This document shows, piece by piece, positions 43,647 through 51,805 of a DNA stretch of 64,000 nt (position 1 is its first letter; every line of letters begins with the position of its first letter). The position numbers and the translations under genes are program-made. Origin of the DNA: Nonlabens sp. (GTDB lineage Bacteria; Bacteroidota; Bacteroidia; Flavobacteriales; Flavobacteriaceae); the NCBI RefSeq assembly GCF_018401815.1, contig NZ_JAGYKG010000001.1:434001-498000 (forward strand), in the 5' to 3' direction. Under the pieces are notes generated by a model, which saw only the letters and a list, made by a program, of their open reading frames with translations, was not told the DNA's origin and made no database searches.

Positions 43647-44179
43647 TATTAGAAACAAAACGTTTGTATCTAAGGCCTTTTCAAGAGGAAGACGCTCCTT
43701 TTCTTTTTGACCTCAATAGCGACGAAGAAGTGATGCGATACACGGGAGACCATGCGTTTAAAAACCTAGAGGCCGCAAGAAAATTTGCAGTTGATTATGT
43801 TACAAATACGCAGGGACCTTGTGTATTATACGGTATGGGAAGAAAGGCCGTAATCAGAAAAGAGGATGAGGCCTTTTTAGGTTGGTCCGGATTAAAGAAA
43901 CATCAAGAAGAAGCTTTTGTGGACATAGGGTACCGCTTCCTAAAAAAATATTGGAACAAAGGCTATGCAACAGAGGCTGGGGTTGAAGTGTTAAGGCATG
44001 GCTTTCAGGACCACGGATTGGATAAAATAGTAGCTCATGTTCATGAACTCAATTATGGCTCGCAAGCAGTAGCAGAAAAGCTAGGAATGCATTTAGAATA
44101 TCGATTTTTATGGGAGGGTAGAAAAGCGGCCAGACGCTATGAAATCAGTAGAAAAACCTACCTCAATAATTCAAATTAA
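43643..44179 (+). CDS. GNAT N-acetyltransferase, RimJ/RimL type
   Basis: The 178 residues have the RimJ-like opening LETKRLYLRPFQEEDAPFLF, the acceptor-side segment FLGWSGLKKHQEEAFVDIGY, the acetyl-CoA loop YWNKGYATEAGVEVLRHGF, and VHELNYGSQAVAEKLGMHLE. It may acetylate an N-terminus or small amine; the substrate cannot be read from the sequence. It overlaps the preceding gene by 4 nt and is followed 6 nt later by another GNAT gene. Confidence 0.9.
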   Translation: MILETKRLYLRPFQEEDAPFLFDLNSDEEVMRYTGDHAFKNLEAARKFAVDYVTNTQGPCVLYGMGRKAVIRKEDEAFLGWSGLKKHQEEAFVDIGYRFLKKYWNKGYATEAGVEVLRHGFQDHGLDKIVAHVHELNYGSQAVAEKLGMHLEYRFLWEGRKAARRYEISRKTYLNNSN

Positions 44180-44185
44180 GTAAAA

Positions 44186-44641
44186 ATGATTGACATACAA
44201 ACAGTCACCGCAAGAGAAACTTTTCCTGTAAGGCATCCAGTTCTTAGAAATGGAAGACCATTAGAGGACTGCCATTTCTCTGGAGATGAATTGGGGACCA
44301 CATTTCATCTAGGCGCTTTTGAGAAGGATAAAATAATAGGTGTGATCACTTGTTTAATGAATAAAGATGTGCACCTTGAAAAAATTGCAGCGTTTCAACT
44401 ACACCAATGCTACCAGCTAAGAGGTATGGCGGTTTTAGAAAGCATGCAAGAAAAGGGAGTGGGGAAGAAATTACTCAAAAAAGCAGAACAATTACTCAAA
44501 GAAAAAAATATTCGAGCGATTTGGTTCCATGCTCGTATTGTGGCAGTGCCTTTTTATGAAAAAATGGGCTATAAAATTGCTAGCGGCGTATTTGTCATTC
44601 CTAACGTAGGAGATCACTTTAAAATGATAAAAGTATTATGA
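44186..44641 (+). CDS. GNAT N-acetyltransferase
   Basis: The 151-residue enzyme of the ElaA/PhnO-like kind opens MIDIQTVTARETFPVRHPVL, then has GTTFHLGAFEKDKIIGVI, the acetyl-CoA loop MQEKGVGKKLLKKAEQLL, and WFHARIVAVPFYEKMGYKIA. Substrate is unknown. It ends inside the start of the M15 peptidase (ATGA), so these four genes are translated as a chain. Confidence 0.9.
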   Translation: MIDIQTVTARETFPVRHPVLRNGRPLEDCHFSGDELGTTFHLGAFEKDKIIGVITCLMNKDVHLEKIAAFQLHQCYQLRGMAVLESMQEKGVGKKLLKKAEQLLKEKNIRAIWFHARIVAVPFYEKMGYKIASGVFVIPNVGDHFKMIKVL

Positions 44642-45327
44642 TGCGATTCATCGGGCTGGTGCTGATTGTAACAATAATTGCAGCTTCACAAAAAGATCCT
44701 AAAGAACTCACTGGACAAAGCCCTAACCCTAGTCGTCTATTAGAGAAAGAAGCTCAAGCGGCGTTGGATCTAATGAAAACTGCGGCGGCAAAAGAAGGCA
44801 TTCAACTCAAGGTGGTATCTGGTTACCGGAGTTTTACTCGACAAAAACAACTATGGAATAGCAAGTATAAAAAATACGAACTGCAAGGACTTGAACCAGA
44901 AGCGATTTTTGATAAAATCGTAGAATACAGCACCATCCCTGGCACCTCTAGACATCATTGGGGAACGGATATCGACATAATTGATGCACATGCAAGCTAC
45001 AGCGGTGATGTATTAGTCCCTTCAAATTTTCATGGTACTGGTCCTTTTTGTAAACTCAAAGAATGGATGGAACAACAGGCTTCCAATTACGGCTTTGAAC
45101 TGGTCTATACCGATAACGATCGGCGCACTGGTTTTAAATATGAGCCATGGCATTATAGCTATGCCCCGCTTTCGCGAAAGCGTTATCAGGATTATTTAAA
45201 AAACATCGATCTGGTTTCATTCTTAAGGGCAGAAGCTATTATGGGAATGGATCAAATCAGTGAAGAACGCCTCCACCGTTATCTAGAAGAGCATATAAAA
45301 GGAATCAACCCTCAATTAAAAGGCTGA
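44638..45327 (+). CDS. D-Ala-D-Ala carboxypeptidase, VanY/M15B type
   Basis: This zinc peptidase trims peptidoglycan stem peptides. The 229 residues have a short hydrophobic N-terminus (export signal), VVSGYRSFTRQKQLW, the zinc motif SRHHWGTDIDI and the second motif EPWHYSYAP, as in the M15B family. The palindrome at 45167-45182 encodes PLSRKR right after the EPWHYSY strand. It overlaps the GNAT gene by 4 nt. A start at the next ATG (44641) is equally possible. Confidence 0.92.
   Translation: MMRFIGLVLIVTIIAASQKDPKELTGQSPNPSRLLEKEAQAALDLMKTAAAKEGIQLKVVSGYRSFTRQKQLWNSKYKKYELQGLEPEAIFDKIVEYSTIPGTSRHHWGTDIDIIDAHASYSGDVLVPSNFHGTGPFCKLKEWMEQQASNYGFELVYTDNDRRTGFKYEPWHYSYAPLSRKRYQDYLKNIDLVSFLRAEAIMGMDQISEERLHRYLEEHIKGINPQLKG
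45167..45182. repeat. Iterated palindrome, copy 9 (inside M15 peptidase)
   Basis: CGCTTTCGCGAAAGCG, perfect over 16 bp. It reads LSRKR, immediately after the conserved zinc-site strand. Confidence 0.95.
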
Positions 45328-45382
45328 TTCCATCAGCGAATTTACTAGTTATTTGAATAAATCAGTAAGGGAAATCCAATAA

Positions 45383-45413
45383 CAAAAAACGCCCAACTTT
45401 TCAGCTGGGCGTT
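45383..45413 (-). terminator. Terminator after mevalonate kinase
   Basis: AACGCCCA and TGGGCGTT pair around CTGAAAAG-like inner bases; on the minus strand a run of six T follows. It serves the minus transcript and may also slow the plus transcript from the M15 gene. Confidence 0.8.
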
Positions 45414-45433
45414 ATTGTAGGAATCTTTATTTT

Positions 45434-46372
45434 TTAAAAAGAATACACCACTTCTAGTTGGTAATCTTCTAAAGTTTTTTTGGCCTTTTCTAGATCTTCT
45501 GTAAAGCCTAAGATATAGCCTCCACCACCAGAACCGCAAAGTTTTAAATAGTAATCCCCTGAGTCGAGCCCTTGCTTCCACAATTCATGAAATTGAGCAG
45601 GAATCATAGGTTTGAAATTATCTAGAACGATATGTGATAGGTTCTTTACGTTCCCAAAAAGTCTATTTACATCACCAGACAAAAAGTCTTCTACACACCT
45701 ATCTGTATATTTAACAAACTTATCTTTTAACATAGAACGGAACCCTTCTTGCTTCATATTTTCCATAAAAATATTCACCATAGGTGCCGTTTCTCCAACT
45801 ATTCCCGAATCTAATAGAAAAACAGCCCCTCTTCCTGTCGCTAGTTGGGATGGAATTCCAGCAGGTTCTATGTCTTGTTGGGAATTGATCAGTATAGGCA
45901 GACTTAAATAAGAGTTTAGTGGATCTAAACCTGAGCTTTTTCCATGAAAGAAACTCTCTATTTTTCCAAAAACATCTTTTAAAATCAGTAATTTTTCTCT
46001 AGTTAGGTTCTCTAAAACCGTAATTTTATCAATGGCATATTTGTCATAAATCGCGGCAACTAAAGCGCCACTGCTTCCTACTCCATAACCTTGAGGAATG
46101 CTGGAGTCAAAATACATCCCGGCATTCACATCACTTTTAAGACTTAGAATATCAAACTGAGGGAAATCCTTATCAGTATCCTGAAGATATTGTATATGAG
46201 TGGCTAGGCGGTCTAAATTCTTATTCGACTGTGCTGAAGCATCAGTTAATTCTTCACTAATCTTCAAGGCTCCTTTATAAAAATTATAAGGAATGGAAAG
46301 GCCTTTGGAATCTTTAATAATACCGTACTCGCCAAAGAGTAGAATTTTGGAATAAAATAATGGTCCTTTCAT
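45434..46372 (-). CDS. Mevalonate kinase-like GHMP kinase
   Basis: The 312 residues have the GHMP opening YSKILLFGEYGIIKDSKGLS, the ATP loop PQGYGVGSSGALVAAIYDKY (about 108-127), GKSSGLDPLNSYLSLPILI and the C-terminal LCGSGGGGYILGFTEDLEKA. With the decarboxylase directly upstream (9 nt away), mevalonate 5-phosphorylation is the likely role. The family can be confused with phosphomevalonate kinase, so the exact substrate is inferred. Product feeds isopentenyl diphosphate synthesis in the cytoplasm. Confidence 0.87.
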   Translation of the reverse strand: MKGPLFYSKILLFGEYGIIKDSKGLSIPYNFYKGALKISEELTDASAQSNKNLDRLATHIQYLQDTDKDFPQFDILSLKSDVNAGMYFDSSIPQGYGVGSSGALVAAIYDKYAIDKITVLENLTREKLLILKDVFGKIESFFHGKSSGLDPLNSYLSLPILINSQQDIEPAGIPSQLATGRGAVFLLDSGIVGETAPMVNIFMENMKQEGFRSMLKDKFVKYTDRCVEDFLSGDVNRLFGNVKNLSHIVLDNFKPMIPAQFHELWKQGLDSGDYYLKLCGSGGGGYILGFTEDLEKAKKTLEDYQLEVVYSF

Positions 46373-46381
46373 ATGACTAAG

Positions 46382-47437
46382 TTAGCATTTTTTTGCTCCT
46401 GTACCAATTTCATCACAAATATAGTGAGAGTTTTGACAATAGGACGCTAATTTGTTGTTCATCAGCTCATCGAGCTCCATTTTATATGCACTAGGAAATA
46501 ACATATGCACATTTGCGCCGGCATCCAGTGTAAAACAAACAGGAATTTTTGTTTCTTTTCTAAAAGCCCAAATTTCATCAATAATCGACAAGGTGTGCGG
46601 CTTCATCAATATAAAATAAGGGTGTGAAGTCATCATCATGGCGTGTAGGGTCAATGCCTCACTTTCCGTAATCTTGATAAAAGTATCTAAATCCCCTTCT
46701 TGTAATGCCTTCTTTATAGTAGTTAAATTCTTTTGAGCTTGTTCAAACCTCGCTTTCGCGAAAGCGTGATCATTCATCAAGTCGTGACCAACGCTAGAGC
46801 TGACTACTTTCTCGCCTTTATCCACCAGCAAAATGGTGTCCTGAAAGTCCTGAAAGACAGGATGCAACAACTGGGTTTGATCTACTCCATAAAAATTAGA
46901 ACTGTTTGCGGTATCTTTATGTGCACCCCATAAAACAGCTGCTCCTTGAATACTGCGGCAAGCGCTTCCAGAACCTAAACGAGATAAAAACGACATTTTA
47001 TGATAATCCAGCGCAGTGCCCGTAAGCTCGCTTTCAAAGTCCATAATGCAGGCACTTAAAGCGGCCATACTACTCGCACTACTAGCTATCCCAGAACTAT
47101 GCGGAAACGTATTGTGGGTATCGATATCAAAATAATAATTGCGTACCCATGGACAATAATCAACAACACGCTCCAAGTAGGCCTTGATTTTTGATGCAAA
47201 ATCAGGCTTTGGCATCCCGTCATAACTGATGTTAAAGCCCGGCTCTCCTTTGGTAGCTTTTACACTAGTAATGGTGCGACAAGCGTTGAGGGTAAAACTA
47301 ATAGAAGGATTTGCTGGTAGTTGCATCCCGTACTTTCCCCAATATTTTACCAAAGCAATATTAGAAGGCGCTTGCCATGTTGTAGCTAGCGATTCCTTTA
47401 ATTCTACCTGACTTATAAGCTTAAAATTCTCTTCCAA
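46382..47437 (-). CDS. mvaD: Diphosphomevalonate decarboxylase
   Basis: The enzyme turns mevalonate diphosphate into isopentenyl diphosphate with ATP. The 351 residues show TTWQAPSNIALVKYWGKYGM, LPANPSISFTLNACRT, the phosphate loop FPHSSGIASSASSMAALSAC and GSGSACRSIQGAAVLWGAH, and the late catalytic-Asp region CFTLDAGANVHMLFP. The palindrome at 46751-46766 encodes HAFAKARFEQ in a surface helix. It is transcribed with the kinase downstream; a -7 box lies upstream at 47459-47466. Confidence 0.95.
   Translation of the reverse strand: MEENFKLISQVELKESLATTWQAPSNIALVKYWGKYGMQLPANPSISFTLNACRTITSVKATKGEPGFNISYDGMPKPDFASKIKAYLERVVDYCPWVRNYYFDIDTHNTFPHSSGIASSASSMAALSACIMDFESELTGTALDYHKMSFLSRLGSGSACRSIQGAAVLWGAHKDTANSSNFYGVDQTQLLHPVFQDFQDTILLVDKGEKVVSSSVGHDLMNDHAFAKARFEQAQKNLTTIKKALQEGDLDTFIKITESEALTLHAMMMTSHPYFILMKPHTLSIIDEIWAFRKETKIPVCFTLDAGANVHMLFPSAYKMELDELMNNKLASYCQNSHYICDEIGTGAKKC
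46751..46766. repeat. Iterated palindrome, copy 10 (inside mvaD)
   Basis: CGCTTTCGCGAAAGCG, perfect over 16 bp. It reads AFAKA in the mvaD frame. Confidence 0.95.
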
Positions 47438-47458
47438 TGGTCAACCGTATTTAAAGGT

Positions 47459-47466
47459 CAAAGATA
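47459..47466 (-). promoter_or_regulatory. -7 box upstream of mvaD
   Basis: The minus strand reads TATCTTTG (TAnnTTTG), 21 bases before the mvaD start. No -33 TTG is evident. Confidence 0.45.
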
Positions 47467-47655
47467 AGATAGGAAATGTTTTTAGAAAATCTTTGAGGTG
47501 CTGCTTTCCGTTGTTAAGAGAAAAAAGACTTTTTTTTTAAAAATTTGGTTCCTTGACCAAAGGGAATAAAAACTTTCTTATCTGTAACAAATAAGCTTCT
47601 TAGGTGTCCAATGAAAAAGCGTATTTTTAATAAGCCGAAAATCTAAACCCAGTAC

Positions 47656-48912
47656 ATGCTCATTTATCTTAGAGTTTTAAAGGAAAGTTTCTTTTTTGCC
47701 ATTAATGCGTTACGCACCAATTTGCTGCGTACTTTTCTGTCCCTTTTAGGGGTTACTATAGGTATTTTTTCTATCATAGGTGTTCTAGCGGCCATTGATT
47801 CTTTAGAAAACGAGATAAGTGAGGGTCTGAGTTCTTTAGATATTTCTACTATTTATTTAACCAGTCAGTCTTTTGGCCCTACCGAGTTAGAACCATACCA
47901 ATACGAGAGTTTTCCAAAAGTTACCTATGACGAGTTCCAGATGCTGGAGCGCAGTATGGGAGACATCGATGTCATGACCTACACTGTTTTTTCTGGTCCA
48001 GAAAACATAAAATTTGAGGATAAAACAGCCACAGGAGTGAGTATTGTACCGGGGACAGACAGTTATTACGACATTGATAATTTAAAATTAAAAGAAGGTC
48101 GCTTTTTTAATGGCGCCGAATCTAACAATGGCAGCCCGGTGGTCGTATTAGGTAGCGAGGTGGCAACAAGTCTTTTTGGAACTTCCGATCCTATAGGAAA
48201 AAGGTTAAGGCTTTATGGAAATAAATTTACCGTTATTGGAGTTCTAGAAAAAGTAGGCCAGGGTTTTAATATAGGACCGTCTAAAGATGGTAGTGCATAC
48301 GTGCCTGTTAGTTTTGTTAGAAAAATTTATGGGGACAACAACAAATTTAGATTGCCCGCAATAATCTTAAAACCTAAAAAAGGAGTTGACACAGAAGAAT
48401 TTAACGCTGTATTAGAACAAAAAATGAGAGTTTACAGGGGTTTAAGACAAGATGAACTATCCAACTTTTTTATCAACCCCATCAAAGGACTTGCTGATTT
48501 AATTGATCAAATAACTTCCGTATTAACCATTATTGGAGTTATCATTTCTGGTTTTTCAATGTTGGTAGGTGGTTTTGGGATTGCCAACATCATGTTTGTA
48601 AGTGTCAAGGAGCGAACGAACTTGATCGGGATTCAAAAATCTTTAGGGGCAAAAAGAAGGTTCATCCTTTCTCAATTTTTATTTGAATCCATCATCCTTG
48701 CTTTATTTGGAGGACTATTTGGACTGCTCTTTGTCTGGATTGCCGCGTTAATTGCAAATACCTTCGTAGAAGATTTTACTTTTATTCTATCTTCTTCCAA
48801 CGTGATTCTAGGAACTAGTGTGAGTGCAATAATCGGCCTTTTGGCAGGCATAATTCCGGCTATTATAGCTGCACGACTTGATCCAGTAGAGGCTATAAGA
48901 ACTGGAATATAG
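47656..48912 (+). CDS. ABC transporter permease, MacB/FtsX type
   Basis: The 418 residues have the MacB topology: helix 1 after the amphipathic start (LRTFLSLLGVTIGIFSIIGV, about 23-42), a periplasmic MacB_PCD domain (about 45-250), and three C-terminal helices with the FtsX motif VKERTNLIGIQKSLGAKRRF and the closing ARLDPVEAIRTGI. These permeases act with an ATPase and often an outer-membrane factor. Neither is adjacent, so this is an orphan permease. The 254-bp gap downstream holds only the promoter of the next gene. Confidence 0.92.
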   Translation: MLIYLRVLKESFFFAINALRTNLLRTFLSLLGVTIGIFSIIGVLAAIDSLENEISEGLSSLDISTIYLTSQSFGPTELEPYQYESFPKVTYDEFQMLERSMGDIDVMTYTVFSGPENIKFEDKTATGVSIVPGTDSYYDIDNLKLKEGRFFNGAESNNGSPVVVLGSEVATSLFGTSDPIGKRLRLYGNKFTVIGVLEKVGQGFNIGPSKDGSAYVPVSFVRKIYGDNNKFRLPAIILKPKKGVDTEEFNAVLEQKMRVYRGLRQDELSNFFINPIKGLADLIDQITSVLTIIGVIISGFSMLVGGFGIANIMFVSVKERTNLIGIQKSLGAKRRFILSQFLFESIILALFGGLFGLLFVWIAALIANTFVEDFTFILSSSNVILGTSVSAIIGLLAGIIPAIIAARLDPVEAIRTGI

Positions 48913-49119
48913 GTCAGAGATCTTCTTAAAACACCCAAGGCCTTCTTTTGGTTAGGTCCAGATGCTTTTGATAGTTGCCTTTTATTGACCTCGAGTAAGA
49001 AGCACTTGAGTAATGCCATGTATGAAATTACTGGTTGTACTTTTAATTTTAGTAAAAAAAAACACATGACAAATGGCTTTATAAGTACTAATCAAGTAGA
49101 TTTTAAATTAAAAAACAAC

Positions 49120-49151
49120 TTGATTTTCAAATAACTAAAAGGCTATCTTTG
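49120..49151 (+). promoter_or_regulatory. Promoter of the pseudouridine-synthase homologue
   Basis: TTG (49120-49122), 21 bases, then TATCTTTG (49144-49151) gives a full Bacteroidota promoter of -33 TTG and -7 TAnnTTTG. The ATG follows 16 bases later. This is the best promoter match I found in the window. Confidence 0.65.
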
Positions 49152-49167
49152 CAAAAAAATTCACAGG

Positions 49168-50154
49168 ATGAGTAAAGGTAACGAAGGATCAAAAGGTAAA
49201 GGTAGCGGCCGCCGTGATGGCAAAAGCGCTGGTGCTTCAAAAAACAATGACAGGCGTAATGATCAATCATTTGACAACAAAGGGGGGGCTTCTTCTCGCA
49301 GCAAAGATTCTAATGACCGTCCTACTACTCGTGGAGGTAAAAATCAAGTAGTTGGAACTTCTCGTTCAGGTAATCCTGTTACCAAAAAAGAATACATCGA
49401 CCGTAAAAAGTCAGAAAGTTTTACCAAAAGAAAGACAGACAAAGCTGGTACTAGGCTTAACAAATACATTGCCAACTCCGGTCTTTGCAGCCGTCGTGAT
49501 GCCGATATTTACATCAAAGCAGGTAGTGTAAGTGTCAATGGAAAACCTGTTATCGAAATGGGCTACCAAGTGATGCCTGGAGATGAAGTGCGTTTTGATG
49601 ACCGGCCTATACAGGCTACAAAAAAAGAATATTTTATTCTCAATAAGCCTAAAGGATTTAATTCTCCGCGTAAAGGAGAAGGCTCTACAAGAACCGTCCT
49701 GGACCTCATGGAAAACGCTAGTCCCAATAGCCTACATTTTGTAGGGCGCCTTGGAAGAACTTCCTTAGGGGTAATGTTGTTCACTAGTGATCTAGAACTT
49801 GCTAACAAACTGAACAACCCTAAACAAAAGTTACGCAAAATCTACCAAGTTGCTTTAGATCGCAGTTTTAAACACGAAGATTTAATGAAATTGCGTAATG
49901 GTATTCTCCTTGACCGTGAAGAAGTGGAGATTAAAGAAATCAACTACGTAGAGAATGGTAAAAATAATGAGGTTGGAATTGAAATTCACAGCGGGAAGGA
50001 CAACATCGTGCAACGTGTATTTGAATCTGTAGGATATGAAATAAAAGTTCTTGATAGAGTGGTATTAGGCGGGCTTACTAAAAAAGATTTACCACGTGGT
50101 CATTATCGCAGATTGACCGATCAAGAGGTGATTAATTTGAAAATGATTCGATAA
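49168..50154 (+). CDS. RsuA/RluB-type pseudouridine synthase homologue, catalytic Asp replaced
   Basis: The 328 residues have a basic, Gly/Ser/Lys-rich disordered tail (about 1-88), then an S4 RNA-binding domain (about 92-150, TRLNKYIANSGLCSRRDADI), then a synthase domain with YFILNKPKGFNSPRKGEGST and the conserved end GLTKKDLPRGHYRRLTDQEV. Where the family has GRLD with the catalytic aspartate, this protein has VGRLGRTSLGVMLFTSD, with Gly196 in the Asp position. A later basic motif usually GRNRxVRR reads GKDNIVQR. It may be an inactive RNA-binding relative. It sits near the mevalonate genes. Confidence 0.88.
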   Translation: MSKGNEGSKGKGSGRRDGKSAGASKNNDRRNDQSFDNKGGASSRSKDSNDRPTTRGGKNQVVGTSRSGNPVTKKEYIDRKKSESFTKRKTDKAGTRLNKYIANSGLCSRRDADIYIKAGSVSVNGKPVIEMGYQVMPGDEVRFDDRPIQATKKEYFILNKPKGFNSPRKGEGSTRTVLDLMENASPNSLHFVGRLGRTSLGVMLFTSDLELANKLNNPKQKLRKIYQVALDRSFKHEDLMKLRNGILLDREEVEIKEINYVENGKNNEVGIEIHSGKDNIVQRVFESVGYEIKVLDRVVLGGLTKKDLPRGHYRRLTDQEVINLKMIR

Positions 50155-50246
50155 AAAAATTAACATCTCGTTAACAAATACTGATTTACATTTAAGCAAT
50201 TTTGTGGGTAGGCACCGCTGCCTTAGCATATAAATTAATTTGTAAT

Positions 50247-51635
50247 TTGAATACAAAATACATAGATCTCATCGATCAGACTTATTACTTCCCGACGGAA
50301 GAGTTTGAACTACAAGATGGGCAACTGCAGTTTCACGGTATTGACCTTATGGCTCTTGTTGAGCAATACGGGTCACCCTTAAAATTCACTTATTTACCAA
50401 AAATTTCAGATAATATAAATCGAGCAAAGGGCTGGTTCAATTCAGCTTTCGCGAAAGCGGACTACCAGGCAAAATACCATTACTGTTATTGCACCAAAAG
50501 CTCGCATTTTAAACATGTACTGGATGAGGCTTTATCCAATGACATTCATATTGAAACTTCTAGTGCTTTTGATATCAATATCGTTAACAAGTTAAGAGAA
50601 GAAGGTAAAATCCATAAAAATACCTTTGTTATTTGTAATGGTTTTAAACGAGACCAATACATAGAAAACATCGCAAACTTAATTGACTCTGGTCAAAATT
50701 GTATTCCTATCATAGACAACTATGAAGAATTAACGCTGTTGACTGATGCTACCAAGAAAAAATTCCATTGTGGGATACGCATCGCGAGTGAAGAAGAACC
50801 TAAATTTGAATTTTACACCAGCAGGCTAGGAATAGGCTATAAGAATATTCTTAGTTTTTATAAAACCCAAATAGAATCCAATGATCAAGTACGGCTGAAA
50901 ATGCTGCACTTTTTCATCAATACAGGAATCAGGGATAATGCGTATTACTGGAACGAATTGCATAAATGCCTGAAGGTGTACATCAGTCTTAAAAAAATAT
51001 GTCCTTCTCTGGACAGTTTAAATATAGGTGGAGGTTTTCCTATTAAAAACTCCTTAGTTTTTGATTTTGACTACGAGTACATCATCGATGAAATTGTTGG
51101 TCAGATCAAACAAGTTTGCGATGAAGCAGGAGTGAATGTACCGCATATTTTTACAGAATTTGGATCCTTTACGGTTGGGGAAAGCGGTGGAGCGATTTAT
51201 AAAGTATTGTATCAAAAACAACAAAATGATCGGGAGAAGTGGAACATGATCAATAGCTCTTTTATTACAACCTTACCAGACTCTTGGGCAATTAATAAGC
51301 GTTTTATTATGCTTGCACTCAACCGTTGGAATGAGGAATACGAGCGTGTTTTACTAGGGGGGTTAACATGTGATAGTGATGATTACTACAATAGCGAGCA
51401 AAATGTAAACGCCATTTACTTGCCTAAATACCATAAAGAAAACCCTTTATACATAGGCTTTTTTAATACAGGAGCTTATCAAGAAAGCATAGGTGGTTTT
51501 GGAGGCATACAACACTGCCTGATTCCGGCACCTAAGCATATTTTAATACAGCGAGATACAGATGGAGAGATTCAAACTCGGGTTTTTAAGGAACAACAAA
51601 CTTCAGAGCAAATGCTAGGTATTTTAGGCTATTAA
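50247..51635 (+). CDS. speA: Arginine decarboxylase, PLP fold III
   Basis: SpeA makes agmatine from arginine, the first step to putrescine. I chose the TTG at 50247, giving MNTKYIDLIDQTYYFPTEEF, the conserved flavobacterial N-terminus; an upstream GTG at 50202 would add 15 unrelated residues. The 462 residues show the PLP-lysine strand YHYCYCTKSSHFKHVLDEAL, IHIETSSAFDINIV, the phosphate-binding SLNIGGGFPIKNS, HIFTEFGSFTVGESGGAIY and LLGGLTCDSDDYYN. It is shorter than E. coli SpeA and of the compact Bacteroidota class. The palindrome at 50445-50458 gives SAFAKADY. speB follows. Confidence 0.93.
   Translation: MNTKYIDLIDQTYYFPTEEFELQDGQLQFHGIDLMALVEQYGSPLKFTYLPKISDNINRAKGWFNSAFAKADYQAKYHYCYCTKSSHFKHVLDEALSNDIHIETSSAFDINIVNKLREEGKIHKNTFVICNGFKRDQYIENIANLIDSGQNCIPIIDNYEELTLLTDATKKKFHCGIRIASEEEPKFEFYTSRLGIGYKNILSFYKTQIESNDQVRLKMLHFFINTGIRDNAYYWNELHKCLKVYISLKKICPSLDSLNIGGGFPIKNSLVFDFDYEYIIDEIVGQIKQVCDEAGVNVPHIFTEFGSFTVGESGGAIYKVLYQKQQNDREKWNMINSSFITTLPDSWAINKRFIMLALNRWNEEYERVLLGGLTCDSDDYYNSEQNVNAIYLPKYHKENPLYIGFFNTGAYQESIGGFGGIQHCLIPAPKHILIQRDTDGEIQTRVFKEQQTSEQMLGILGY
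50445..50458. repeat. Iterated palindrome, copy 11 (inside speA)
   Basis: GCTTTCGCGAAAGC, perfect over 14 bp; outer left base A, right base G. It reads AFAKA in the speA frame. Confidence 0.95.
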
Positions 51636-51805
51636 AAACGCAATAGAAATCAAAACTATGGAAGGGATGGAAAAGTCAATTAAAACATACGGCAGGAAGA
51701 CAGCAACTCGGTCTAGTCACCACCTCTTCAAAGTATTTTATGTATAATTGTTGAAATAAATACTAAAAAAACGCAACTTTTAAAACAACCTCTTAACTTC
51801 ACCAC

